From Vampirovibrionales bacterium (GTDB lineage: Bacteria; Cyanobacteriota; Vampirovibrionia; Vampirovibrionales; Vampirovibrionaceae), in contig JARXAD010000013.1 of NCBI GenBank assembly GCA_029866025.1, forward strand, positions 124,001 through 188,000: 64,000 nt of DNA, read 5' to 3'. Both the position numbers and the translations under genes were made by a program. The notes below the pieces were generated by a model that saw only the letters and a program-made list of their open reading frames with translations, ran no database searches and had not been told where the DNA came from. This document shows, in pieces, positions 27,201-35,801 of the stretch. Every line of letters starts with the position of its first letter. The first letter of the stretch is position 1.

Positions 27201-28268
27201 AAATCCATCACCATTCGCACGGGTCGTCCCTACCTGATTAGTAACGGTACCCAGTTGCAAATGGAAAACCGTGCACTCATTCAGCGCGGTGATTTACTGG
27301 CCTTGTTGGTGTTTGAACGCCAAAAAACCGGGGATATCGTTCAAGGTCTACCCCGTGTTGAAGAGTTGCTGGAAGGCCGTAAGCCGAAGGAAATTGCGGT
27401 GCTAGCTCACTCTGCTGGAACACTGCACCTAAAAACGGAAGATGAAACCATTACGGCTTATTTGGAAACGGACAATGGCCGTGAAGAAATTACGCTTCCT
27501 TTGGGCGCCAATATTTTAATAGAAGACGGGAATCCCGTGGAAGCGGGTCAACCCATTACCGATGGTTCCATCAACCCTCATGAATTGCTGGAAGTGCGCG
27601 GTATTGTGGCCGTTCGCAAGTACCTGTTGGATGAAGTCCAAAAGGTATACCGGACCCAAGGCGTAGAAATTGCCGATAAACACGTGGAAGTTATTGTTCG
27701 TCAGATGAGCAAAAAAATGCGTGTGGAAGACAGCGGCGATACCACCTTGGTTCCAGGTGAATTGCTGGATGAAAAAGACCTGCATGCTGCTAATGCCGTG
27801 GTGACCAACAGTGGCAAAGAAGACCCACAACTGGCTGTGGGAACCCCATTGCTGTTGGGAATTACCAAGGCCAGCTTGAACACTGAGAGCTTTATCTCTG
27901 CGGCCAGCTTCCAAGAAACCACTCGGGTTCTAACGGAAGCAGCGGTGAGCGGTAAGAAAGATTTCTTGCGTGGTCTGAAAGAAAACGTCATTATCGGTCG
28001 CCTGATCCCTGCCGGTACGGGCTTCCCTGCCTTTGATCAGGTGGTGGATGAGCCCAAGCGGGATCTGTCGCTGGCGTCCTTGTCTCGTGCCAGTTCGCGT
28101 AAGCCATCGGCTATTTTGGAAGAAATCGAAAGCATGTTTGGTTCGCCTGACATCAACGAAGAAACCATTGGTCAGTTGCTCATTGATGATTCGTCTATTT
28201 CTATACAGGGCGCTGATGATATGGCGGCCATTTTGGATGACGAACTGGATGCCGATGACGACATTTAG
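24291..28268 (+). CDS. rpoC2: RNA polymerase beta' subunit, C-terminal part
   Basis: 1325 residues carrying the C-terminal half of beta'. The bridge helix is [20 protein letters not shown] followed by [17 protein letters not shown], and the trigger-loop start is [18 protein letters not shown]. Between about residues 360 and 1020 lies a very large insertion of repeated small beta domains (each with a GxV-x-G-xxI-KxGxxLAE-like pattern), matching the SI3 insertion of sandwich-barrel hybrid motifs known in cyanobacteria. The protein then resumes with [20 protein letters not shown] and ends in an acidic tail. The Lys-rich N-terminal 20 residues are not typical of rpoC2. Confidence 0.97.
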   Translation: [1325 protein letters not shown]

Positions 28269-28277
28269 GCTCTGTTG

Positions 28278-29684
28278 ATGACACCAATGATTGACCCTAT
28301 TCCCAACCCTCACGAGATTCCTCGTGGGGGTTTTGGGTTTGGAATTAGCAGCCAAGCCTGGCCGTGGTGGCTCTATAATGCAGGGCAGTTAACCTTGATC
28401 ATGGCGGGTTGGAAGGTGCTGGTGATCCTTCTGGTGTTCTCTAAAAAAATGAGAGCCAAGCTTTCGGTGGGATGGAAAGAAAAATTGGGGTGTTATTCCG
28501 CTGAACGCCTAGTCCGCTGGAATCAACCATCGCCCAAACCACGGCTGTGGCTCCACGCGGTGTCGGTGGGAGAAGTCAATGCCCTTCGCCCTTTAATCAC
28601 CTTGTTAGCAAACGATTATGAAGTATGGCTCTCAACGACTACCGCTACGGGGCAAGTAGTGGCCAAGGCCCTGACGCAAGAACTGTGTGGAGAAGATCGC
28701 ACTTTTTACGCCCCTTGGGACCTATTGTTTTGCGTGGCTTCTACGTTTGCCCATATGAAGCCAGCATTGCTGGCGGTGGTGGAAACGGAACTGTGGCCTA
28801 ATTGGTTGTTGGCTGGGCGTTTAAACACTATTCCCATGGTGTTAATCAACGGCCGTTTGTCCCCCAAATCGTACCGTGGCTACCGGTGGTTGAAGTGGCT
28901 AATGGCCCCTGTCCTTCGTTGCTTCTCGGCAGTGTTGGCGCAATCGGTAGGGGATGCAGAACGGCTAACGGCTTTGGGGGCTGCCAACGTTACCGTGATG
29001 GGGAACTTAAAGTGGGATTATTCTCCGACCGAAAATAGTGCCTTGCGTGAAAATTTACAACAGATGCTAGGCATAGGGTCAAGCCAGAATGAAGCCCGCC
29101 CTTGGATCGTTATTGCCAGCACACGGGGTGGTGAACCACTGGATGAAGAAGCTGTGTTACTGCCTGCCTTGGCGACCTTGAAAAAACGATACCCTGCCCT
29201 ACGTTTTGTGTTGGCTGTGCGCCACCCGGAACGTGGTGATTGTGTGGCCACCATGGTTCAGAACGAGGGACTGTCGGTGGCACAACGGTCTCAATGGGAT
29301 GGTGTGGCTGCTGTTGAAGAAGACGTGGTAATTCTCGATACCATTGGGGAATTGACGACGTTGTACCGTTTGATGGACCTGGCGGTGATGGGGGGTAGTT
29401 TTATCCCACATGGCGGACAAAACCCTTTGGAACCCTTGGCCGTGGGCATACCCACCCTTGTGGGGCCCTGTATGACTAACTTTGCCGCCATTGAGGCGGA
29501 GTTGCTTGCCGTTCAAGCGTGCGAAAAAGTAGCCTCTGCCGATGCCTTGGTGGCTCAAGTAGCGGTGTGGTTGGAGAACCCTGAAGAGGCGAAGGCCTCC
29601 GTGGCGCGAGCTCAAGTGGTACTGGCCCAGCATAAAGGGGCCAGTCAGCGGGTTTGTAACATTATAAACCCGCTAATCGATTAA
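28278..29684 (+). CDS. waaA: 3-deoxy-D-manno-octulosonate (Kdo) transferase
   Basis: Transfers Kdo from CMP-Kdo to lipid A precursor at the inner membrane, starting the LPS core. The protein of about 468 residues has an N-terminal membrane anchor (AGQLTLIMAGWKVLVILLVF), a GT-B fold with WLHAVSVGEVNALRPLI, PWDLLFC, VVETELWPNWLL, the C-terminal MGNLKWDY, and the donor-site motif MGGSFIPHGGQNPLEPLA. It starts 9 bases after rpoC2 stops, so it is probably co-transcribed with RNA polymerase genes, an unusual neighbour. Most photosynthetic cyanobacteria are thought to lack Kdo, so this gene is informative about the outer membrane here. Confidence 0.94.
   Translation: MTPMIDPIPNPHEIPRGGFGFGISSQAWPWWLYNAGQLTLIMAGWKVLVILLVFSKKMRAKLSVGWKEKLGCYSAERLVRWNQPSPKPRLWLHAVSVGEVNALRPLITLLANDYEVWLSTTTATGQVVAKALTQELCGEDRTFYAPWDLLFCVASTFAHMKPALLAVVETELWPNWLLAGRLNTIPMVLINGRLSPKSYRGYRWLKWLMAPVLRCFSAVLAQSVGDAERLTALGAANVTVMGNLKWDYSPTENSALRENLQQMLGIGSSQNEARPWIVIASTRGGEPLDEEAVLLPALATLKKRYPALRFVLAVRHPERGDCVATMVQNEGLSVAQRSQWDGVAAVEEDVVILDTIGELTTLYRLMDLAVMGGSFIPHGGQNPLEPLAVGIPTLVGPCMTNFAAIEAELLAVQACEKVASADALVAQVAVWLENPEEAKASVARAQVVLAQHKGASQRVCNIINPLID
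29647..29674. terminator. Hairpin at the convergent ends of waaA and an orphan gene
   Basis: AGCGGGTTT (29647-29655) and AAACCCGCT (29666-29674) form a 9-bp stem with a 10-base loop. It lies inside the last codons of both convergent genes. No clear T-run follows, so termination may be inefficient. Confidence 0.5.
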
Positions 29685-30207
29685 TAGCACCTTCGTCTCC
29701 GCCAAAATATTTAGATGAAAGTTGTTTTATTTGACGATCATATTGTACAACTTGCTCGTTGGTTAGTTTCTTCATATCTGTCAGCATATCAAAATCCTTA
29801 AACCCAAACCGCGAGTATAATTCCACGAGTTCGGCATCAAATGTTTTAGGATTATGATGATGCTTGGCTAGTTCTTCAAATAGGGGTGTTTTTTTACCCT
29901 CGGTTTTTTGTATCATTCGGTTGAAGTAAGAAGAAATAGATTCTTGTTTGAAGTGGGCGATATTTTTATTCCACCAAAACTGGGTGCCTTCTAGCCAGCG
30001 GCTAAAGCGGCTTTTAATCCTTAGCATGTTGGTACCAGGGCGAAGATCAAGCTCTCCTAGCTTATCGACAACGATTTTTCGATCGGACTTTTGGTAGCTA
30101 TCGGCAATTTGCTTTAAATAGCCCCTAAATTCTTTGGTAGATAACTTTGAAACCGCTTCGCTAAAAACCACCAAGGGACGAAAACGGTTTGAAAAAGCAA
30201 TGCTCAT
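29662..30207 (-). CDS. Orphan hypothetical protein, AT-richer than neighbours
   Basis: 181 residues, largely helical and basic, with no signal peptide or membrane segment: KEFRGYLKQIADSYQKS, FQ/WW-rich RWLEGTQFWWNKNIAHF, and a C-terminal coiled segment. No family is recognised. GAGAG upstream supports ATG 30207. Its A+T content and codon choice differ from the flanking housekeeping genes, and it overlaps the waaA end by 23 bases in the opposite direction, as expected for a late insertion. The N-terminal MSIAFSNRFRP start resembles other orphan proteins of the window. Confidence 0.55.
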   Translation of the reverse strand: MSIAFSNRFRPLVVFSEAVSKLSTKEFRGYLKQIADSYQKSDRKIVVDKLGELDLRPGTNMLRIKSRFSRWLEGTQFWWNKNIAHFKQESISSYFNRMIQKTEGKKTPLFEELAKHHHNPKTFDAELVELYSRFGFKDFDMLTDMKKLTNEQVVQYDRQIKQLSSKYFGGDEGAINRLAGL

Positions 30208-30288
30208 ATAGTCTCTCTTCTTTAGTGCGCCAAAACACAGGGTGCCATGTGTTCCAACTGCATAAAAAAGTAGAACGCAAGAATACTG

Positions 30289-31194
30289 CTACTTTGTTGT
30301 GGTTTTGTTACAAGCCAGTTGCTGCTTGGCGGCTTTCCATAGGTCGTCCCACTCGGTGGTGGAGAGGGATTGTAGGCTTCGGTTGGGCATGGTGGTGGCA
30401 ACCAACTGCTCCATTACTGTAAAACGCTGGGTAAATTTGGTGTTGGCTCGGTGAAGGGCGGTTTCGGCGTCCAGCCCGTAATGGTTAGCCAAGCTGGTAA
30501 AGGCAAAAAAGATGTCGCCCAGTTCGTCTTCCATGCGGCTGGGATCTTTCTCTACTGTTTCAGCCTTAAATTCTGCTACTTCGCTCATCACGCACTCCCA
30601 GAGGCTGTCATCGTTGGGCCAGGCAAAGCCCACTTTGACGGCTTTGCGGCTCAGTTGGGTGGTTTGCATCAGCGCCGGTAAATGTTTGGAAATCCCATCC
30701 AGGACGCTGGTAGTTGCTTGGGTTTCTCCCTTTTCAGCGGCTTTAATGTCACTCCATTGGGCTTTCACGGCGTCAGCAGAATCAATGGTGTTATCGGTAT
30801 TGGAAAACACATGAGGATGGCGCCGAATCATCTTCTCCGTGAGGTTCTGTACCACTTCATCGGCGGTAAACCAACCGGCTTCCGTCGCTAATTGGGCATG
30901 CAGCACTACCTGAAGGAGAACGTCCCCCAACTCATCTTTAAAGGCAGTAATGGTTTCAGCCGTTGGTTGGGTTGTTACGGCGTCAATGGCGTCCAGGGTT
31001 TCGTGAGATTCTTCCAGCAGGTATTTTTTAAGGCTGGCGTGGGTTTGTTTTAAGTCCCACGGGCAACCGGCGGTGGGGTGGCGCAGTTGGGCCATTACGG
31101 CCAACAGGGTTTCCCACGGAGGAATGGATTGGGCGGATGCTTGGGTTGCCGGATCGCTGACCCCTGCAAAGGGCGTCGTGTGAATGGAGGACAT
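30289..31194 (-). CDS. mazG: Nucleoside triphosphate pyrophosphohydrolase MazG
   Basis: Hydrolyses NTPs and dNTPs to monophosphates plus pyrophosphate, clearing abnormal nucleotides. 301 residues with the two tandem MazG domains of the E. coli type. Domain 1 holds CPWDLKQTHASLKKYLLEES and FKDELGDVLLQVVLHA; domain 2 holds ECVMSEVAEFKAE and RMEDELGDIFFAFTSLA. The EExxE and ExxD metal sites are present in both. The first 25 residues are an Ala/Ser-rich extension. It is divergent from the nrnA-like gene. Confidence 0.95.
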   Translation of the reverse strand: MSSIHTTPFAGVSDPATQASAQSIPPWETLLAVMAQLRHPTAGCPWDLKQTHASLKKYLLEESHETLDAIDAVTTQPTAETITAFKDELGDVLLQVVLHAQLATEAGWFTADEVVQNLTEKMIRRHPHVFSNTDNTIDSADAVKAQWSDIKAAEKGETQATTSVLDGISKHLPALMQTTQLSRKAVKVGFAWPNDDSLWECVMSEVAEFKAETVEKDPSRMEDELGDIFFAFTSLANHYGLDAETALHRANTKFTQRFTVMEQLVATTMPNRSLQSLSTTEWDDLWKAAKQQLACNKTTTK

Positions 31195-31299
31195 GGTGGA
31201 CTTTCTCGTGTGGTGGCAGTACCTTCGGGTTAGAATGACACGATTATACGACTTTTCCTTCTTTCCTGCCCCTTTTATTGATAGTTATTGATTGCCTGT

Positions 31300-32331
31300 A
31301 TGCACCCTTCTGTCGCCATGAACAACGCTGTTGCCGCATCCGTTAGCCCTGCTGATTTGTTTGGACCAGCGACGGAGGCCTTGCGCCAAGCCAAAACCCT
31401 GTTTGTCACGGTCCACGTTAACCCCGATGGGGATGCCTTAGGATCGGCCTTAGCAATGGTTCGCTTGTGTGAGGCGGCGTTTCCTCACTTACAGCAAGTG
31501 GATTGCGTGATGGACGGCGAGCCTGCCGAGTATTTGTGCGTGATTCCCGACTTGCCTCGTGTGAAGAACATTCATACCGATACGACCTTGCTGGCTGAAT
31601 ACGATGTAGCCTTATCGTGCGATAGCGGTAGCTTGGAGCGTTTGGGAGCCTGCGCCGACCGCTACAAAGCGGCAAAAACCACTATCAATCTCGATCACCA
31701 TGTGAGCAACACCCTGTTTGCCGATATTAATTTACTGATGTACGACGCTGCCGCCAGTGGCGAAGTGGTGGCCCATTGGATGGAACAGCTGGGTGTGGCT
31801 CTTACGCCTGAGTCGGCGTCTGCCATTTATACGACCTTGGTGACGGATACGGGCGGCTTTCGGTTTTCCAGCACCACGCCGTATACCCACCGTTTGGCGG
31901 CCCAGTGCGTGGAAGCGGGTTGTGACCACACCGCCATTTACAAAAATATTTTTGAGTACCGACCCAAGGTGCAAATTTTACTTATTAGCGAAGCCGTGGC
32001 AGCAGCGACGTTTGAGTTGGACAATCAATTTGCCTGGACCACAGTCACTCAAGCTCAGTTGGGTAAATACAAGGCCTTGGAAGAACACACCGAAGGGGTG
32101 GTGGATGCCCTGCGCCAAATGCGTGAGGTAAGCGTGGCCGCCTTTTTTAAAGAAATGCCCGACGGTACCGTCAAAGCCAGCTTGCGCAGCGATAAACCCT
32201 CCATTAATGTGGCGGAAGTGCTGATACCTTTGGGTGGAGGGGGCCACGCCGCTGCTGCCGGGTGCAGTTTTGACATGACCCTGCCCGAAGCCTTGGCCTT
32301 GGTGCTACCCAAACTACGCGAACTGCTCTAA
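31300..32331 (+). CDS. DHH/DHHA1 phosphoesterase, NrnA-type
   Basis: About 343 residues. The N-terminal DHH domain has HVNPDGDALGSALAM, the second Asp in ALSCDSGSLERLG and the DHH motif NLDHHVSNTLFAD, plus TDTGGFRFSSTTP. The C-terminal DHHA1 domain ends in the substrate loop GGGGHAAAAGCSF. This order matches NrnA, a nanoRNase that also dephosphorylates pAp. The start is not certain: ATG 31300 or 31318, neither with a strong ribosome-binding site. Confidence 0.92.
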   Translation: MHPSVAMNNAVAASVSPADLFGPATEALRQAKTLFVTVHVNPDGDALGSALAMVRLCEAAFPHLQQVDCVMDGEPAEYLCVIPDLPRVKNIHTDTTLLAEYDVALSCDSGSLERLGACADRYKAAKTTINLDHHVSNTLFADINLLMYDAAASGEVVAHWMEQLGVALTPESASAIYTTLVTDTGGFRFSSTTPYTHRLAAQCVEAGCDHTAIYKNIFEYRPKVQILLISEAVAAATFELDNQFAWTTVTQAQLGKYKALEEHTEGVVDALRQMREVSVAAFFKEMPDGTVKASLRSDKPSINVAEVLIPLGGGGHAAAAGCSFDMTLPEALALVLPKLRELL

Positions 32332-32982
32332 CGCACCCCGTAAAGCGGGACTTTTACACTGGCATTGGGCGTAAGCATCTAGCGGTGATGGGCTGCTAAA
32401 AAATGAGTCTCCTTGACGGGATGGGTGATGGGACGTAAGGGGTGGGAAGAAGAAAATTAGCCTAAGCGCTGGCCTTGCCCACCGGGGCGGGCAAACCGGT
32501 TATGCGGCAAGCCAGCCAACGCTTCTACTGAAAACGAAATCCGGATTCGTCCAGGATGACATCACTATAACAGATGAAGTAAAAAGCCCATAGCGAATAA
32601 CTTTTACGATCGCCCAGCAAGCTGGGTTTATATACTGAGACAAGGTGTCAGTAGCCCTAAATTGTCGGGGTTTACGCAGTATCTCGGTAAAAATAAACAC
32701 GCCAAGGCGTGTTGGGGCTTCGCCACTGTGGGGGACGTCTGTCCCCCACGCCCCCAGCAAAGAAGGGGACGTTGTCCCCCTCTTTGGAACTCCCCGACCG
32801 GCCACAAAAATGCGGCCCTCCACTGGAACCCGGTATACGTGGTGCGCACCTTGGCGCCGATTTTTTGTGACATCGGTGGCTGCCAGCCCTTAGCTAGCTG
32901 GGCCTATATATGGCACGTGGCGTAAACATCTAAAATTTTGGTTCTTACGCTAGCTGAAAGTATATAAGCATGGCTTGGCGTG
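32332..32982. repeat. 650-base gene-free region of dispersed GC-rich repeats
   Basis: No credible gene. The block contains GCGTAAGCATCT (32369-32380), the hairpin CCCAGCAAGCTGGG (32613-32626), long C/G palindromes (GTGGGGGACGTCTGTCCCCCAC near 32729-32750 and GGGGACGTTGTCCCC near 32765-32779), and a 43-base element at 32853-32895 that recurs with five mismatches at 35689-35731. It is followed by CCAGC/GCTGG arms and GCGTAAACATCT (32920-32931). It appears to be a nest of small hairpin repeats. Confidence 0.55.
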
Positions 32983-34125
32983 TCACTCTTCTGTAGGCAA
33001 GCCACCTTCAGGCAACGTGGCTGTGCTAAACCGCAAGGTTACCAGTGCAAACCACAGCAGGGCCATACCCCCCAGCAGCACCAAGTACGATTCGAGATCG
33101 TGGACATAACTGGTGGCCAACATGCCACTCATAATACACACGCCGTAAATCACACTCACCGCCCCAATTTGGGTCATCCCCGATTGCAACAACCGGTGGT
33201 GCAAGTGGCTGGCGTCCGCCACAAAGGGGCTTTTGCCTGCCAACAACCTTCGCCCCGTGGAATACACAATATCCAAAATGGGCACGGATAAAATCACCAT
33301 AGGCACCAGCATCACAGCAATTTGAGTCTTCAACACACCCGTAATGGCAATGGCTGCCAGCATAAAACCAATAAACAACGAGCCACTGTCCCCCATGAAA
33401 ATTTTGGCCGGATGCGTGTTGTACACCAAAAATCCAAGCGATGACCCCGCCAATAGCGCCGCCATAATGGCTGCCAACGGCTGATTGGTAAACACCGCCA
33501 CCACCGCCAGCGTTAGCCCCGAAAGCGTGGAAACCCCGCCAGCAAGCCCGTCCAGCCCATCAATAAAATTGACGGCGTTGGCAATACCCACCAGCCACAG
33601 CATGGTAATGGGCATACTGAGGGCGTTCAGCTTAATCCACACGGCCCAGGGTAAATCCAAGGCCGTAATTTGAACCCCCAGCTTGTAGGCCACAAATGCC
33701 GCCAAAAACTGCCCGCCCAGCTTAACGTAGGGCGATAGGTTCCACTTATCATCGGCCAGCCCCAACAAAAACATCAGGATGCCACCCACCAACATGCCGG
33801 TAGCGCCCGTATGCCACGCTGGATACTGCCCATAGCTGTAACACACCACTCCCAACCCCAGCAGCCATCCCAAAAAAATCCCCACACCCCCAAAGCGTGG
33901 AATGGCTTGGGCGTGAATTTTTCGGCCGCCGGGCTCATCCAGCAATCCGGCCTGGGTGGCCCAGGTGGTAATGGCTGGTACCACCAGCAGCGAGATAATG
34001 AGGGCGCTAAAAAAGCCCAGCAATTGTAAATATTGAATGGTCAATGCCGGAACTTCCACGCCACCCAGCGGTAACGGCAATGTGGGTAATGGAAGCGAAC
34101 TGGCAGAAGCAAAAAGAGACAGCAT
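32983..34125 (-). CDS. Undecaprenyl-phosphate GlcNAc-1-phosphate transferase (WecA/TagO family)
   Basis: Membrane enzyme that loads a sugar-1-phosphate onto undecaprenyl phosphate, starting O-antigen or wall polymer synthesis. 380 residues with about 10-11 membrane helices. Signatures: KIHAQAIPRFGGVGIFLG, the Asp pair GLADDKWNLSP, NFIDGLDGLAGGVS, KIFMGDSGSLFIGF and the HxHH-type loop ASHLHHRLLQ that separates WecA/TagO enzymes from MraY. The natural sugar cannot be told. glyA lies 20 bases upstream in the same direction. Confidence 0.92.
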   Translation of the reverse strand: MLSLFASASSLPLPTLPLPLGGVEVPALTIQYLQLLGFFSALIISLLVVPAITTWATQAGLLDEPGGRKIHAQAIPRFGGVGIFLGWLLGLGVVCYSYGQYPAWHTGATGMLVGGILMFLLGLADDKWNLSPYVKLGGQFLAAFVAYKLGVQITALDLPWAVWIKLNALSMPITMLWLVGIANAVNFIDGLDGLAGGVSTLSGLTLAVVAVFTNQPLAAIMAALLAGSSLGFLVYNTHPAKIFMGDSGSLFIGFMLAAIAITGVLKTQIAVMLVPMVILSVPILDIVYSTGRRLLAGKSPFVADASHLHHRLLQSGMTQIGAVSVIYGVCIMSGMLATSYVHDLESYLVLLGGMALLWFALVTLRFSTATLPEGGLPTEE

Positions 34126-34145
34126 GTAAAAAAACTTACATCAAC

Positions 34146-35426
34146 CTAAACGGCTTGCAGTTGAGGGGCGTGAGCCTCAATGCTTGGGTACAGTGGGTAT
34201 TGCTGGCATAGTTGAGCCACAGACTGACGGGCGCTTTCTGCCGTTACGGTCTGTTTTAAGACACCGGCAATGAGTTGCCCAATGGTGGTAAATTCGGCGG
34301 TGCCAAAGCCACGGCTGGTGAGGGCGGGGGTGCCCAACCGCAGGCCACTGGTAACAAAAGGACTTTGAGGATCGTTGGGGATGGTGTTTTTGTTGGCGGT
34401 CATGCCAGCCTCTTCCAACATGGCTTGGGCTTCTTTGCCTGTTAGGTTTAAGCTCCGCAAGTCGAGCAACATCAAATGGTTGTCTGTGCCGCCGCTAACG
34501 AGATCCACACCATTGCTCATCAAGGTTTGGGCCAGTGCTTGGGCGTTATCCACCACCGCTTGCGAGTATTTTTTAAAGCTGGGCTGCAACGCCTCGTGAA
34601 AAGCCACGGCTTTGGCGGCAATCACGTGCATCAGCGGTCCACCTTGAATGCCGGGAAACACGGCTTTATCAATGGCTTTGGCAAAGGGCTCTAAACTCAT
34701 AATCAATCCACCGCGTGGGCCCCGTAAGGTTTTGTGGGTGGTGGTGGTGACAATATGGGCGTGGGGAAACGGGCTAGGGTGATGCCCTGTGGCCACAAGC
34801 CCTGCAATGTGGGCAATATCGGCCAACAACACGGCCCCTACGTCATCGGCAATGGCGCGGAAGGCGGCAAAATCGATGGTGCGGGAATACGCGCTGGCCC
34901 CGCAAATAATGAGCTTGGGTTTGGATTCCAGGGCTTTTTGGCGCACCGTCTCCATGTCAATGCGGCCCGTGTCCACATTCACGCCATAAAAGGTGTTGTG
35001 ATAGTAAATACCCGAAATATTCACAGGGCAACCATGAGATAAGTGTCCGCCGTGAGACAAATCCAGCCCCAAAATCGTATCGCCGGGCTTTAGGCCTGCC
35101 GCCAAAAACGCGGCCAAGTTGGCTTGCGCCCCGCTGTGGGGTTGCACATTGGCATGAATATCCGGTGCATGGTCGCCGCCAAAGAGTTGCTTGGCGCGCT
35201 CCACCGCTAGGGTTTCCGCTTGGTCCACCCACTCGCAGCCGCCGTAGTAGCGCTTGGCAGAGAGGCCTTCGGCGTATTTGTTGGTAAGCACCGAGCCCAT
35301 GGCTTCCATCACTGCGGGGCTGGTGAAGTTTTCGCTGGCAATCAGCTCTAGGGTGTCGCGCTGGCGGCTCAATTCGCCGCTGATGATGGCCTCAATGGCC
35401 GGATCGACTTGGTGTAACAACGCCAT
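34146..35426 (-). CDS. glyA: Serine hydroxymethyltransferase
   Basis: PLP enzyme that interconverts serine and glycine while charging tetrahydrofolate with a one-carbon unit. 426 residues, the normal length. It shows [38 protein letters not shown], the Asp/His region [13 protein letters not shown] and the PLP-lysine block [21 protein letters not shown] upstream supports ATG 35426. It leads the wecA-like gene in the same orientation. Confidence 0.97.
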   Translation of the reverse strand: MALLHQVDPAIEAIISGELSRQRDTLELIASENFTSPAVMEAMGSVLTNKYAEGLSAKRYYGGCEWVDQAETLAVERAKQLFGGDHAPDIHANVQPHSGAQANLAAFLAAGLKPGDTILGLDLSHGGHLSHGCPVNISGIYYHNTFYGVNVDTGRIDMETVRQKALESKPKLIICGASAYSRTIDFAAFRAIADDVGAVLLADIAHIAGLVATGHHPSPFPHAHIVTTTTHKTLRGPRGGLIMSLEPFAKAIDKAVFPGIQGGPLMHVIAAKAVAFHEALQPSFKKYSQAVVDNAQALAQTLMSNGVDLVSGGTDNHLMLLDLRSLNLTGKEAQAMLEEAGMTANKNTIPNDPQSPFVTSGLRLGTPALTSRGFGTAEFTTIGQLIAGVLKQTVTAESARQSVAQLCQQYPLYPSIEAHAPQLQAV

Positions 35427-35801
35427 GATGGGGTGCTCCTCAACCTAATGGGGTTATTTTAGCAAAAGCCCTATTCGATTGCTTTATGGTTGGAACGTTT
35501 TTCTTCAAGGGGGCATCTGCCCCCTTGCACCCCCGTCGGGGCCTTCCGGCTGGCCCCGAGCCCCTCAACGGCACGGGGAAACCCCGTGACCCCCGCAGCC
35601 GTAGCGTTGGCTTGGTGTTGGGTGGATTGCGAAACGATTAGGCGTGCCAATAGTGGCACGGTATTTGCGCCCACGAACGGCTGCATGCGGCGCCGATTTT
35701 TTCTGTCACCGGTGGCTGCCAGCCCGAAGCTTCGGTGGTCCTTTTTGAGAGATAACCGATAACGCCCACGAACGGCTGCATTGTCGCACGTCGCTTATTG
35801 T
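35427..35801. repeat. Gene-free region with GC-rich hairpins and a repeat copy
   Basis: About 375 bases between glyA and rpiB. It contains GGGGGCATCTGCCCCC (35511-35526), CGGGGCC...GGCCCCG arms (35536-35561), ACGGGG/CCCCGT arms (35572-35589) and GTGCCA/TGGCAC arms (35644-35659). Positions 35689-35731 match 32853-32895 in 38 of 43 bases. The phrase CCCACGAACGGCTGCAT occurs twice (35670-35686 and 35764-35780). No gene is seen. Confidence 0.55.

Noticed and set aside
32500-32925. Several overlapping frames in the 32.3-33.0 kb gap
   Set aside because: They are translations of GC-rich palindromic repeats, with Pro/Cys/Trp-rich composition and no ribosome-binding sites.
35471-35762. Frames of 71 and 90 codons between glyA and rpiB
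   Set aside because: Same type of repeat DNA; part of it is shared with the 32.8 kb repeat, so not a gene.
32332-35801. CRISPR array suspected from repeated GC-rich hairpins
   Set aside because: Repeat copies are few, unequal in spacing and diverged; no regular spacers and no cas genes.
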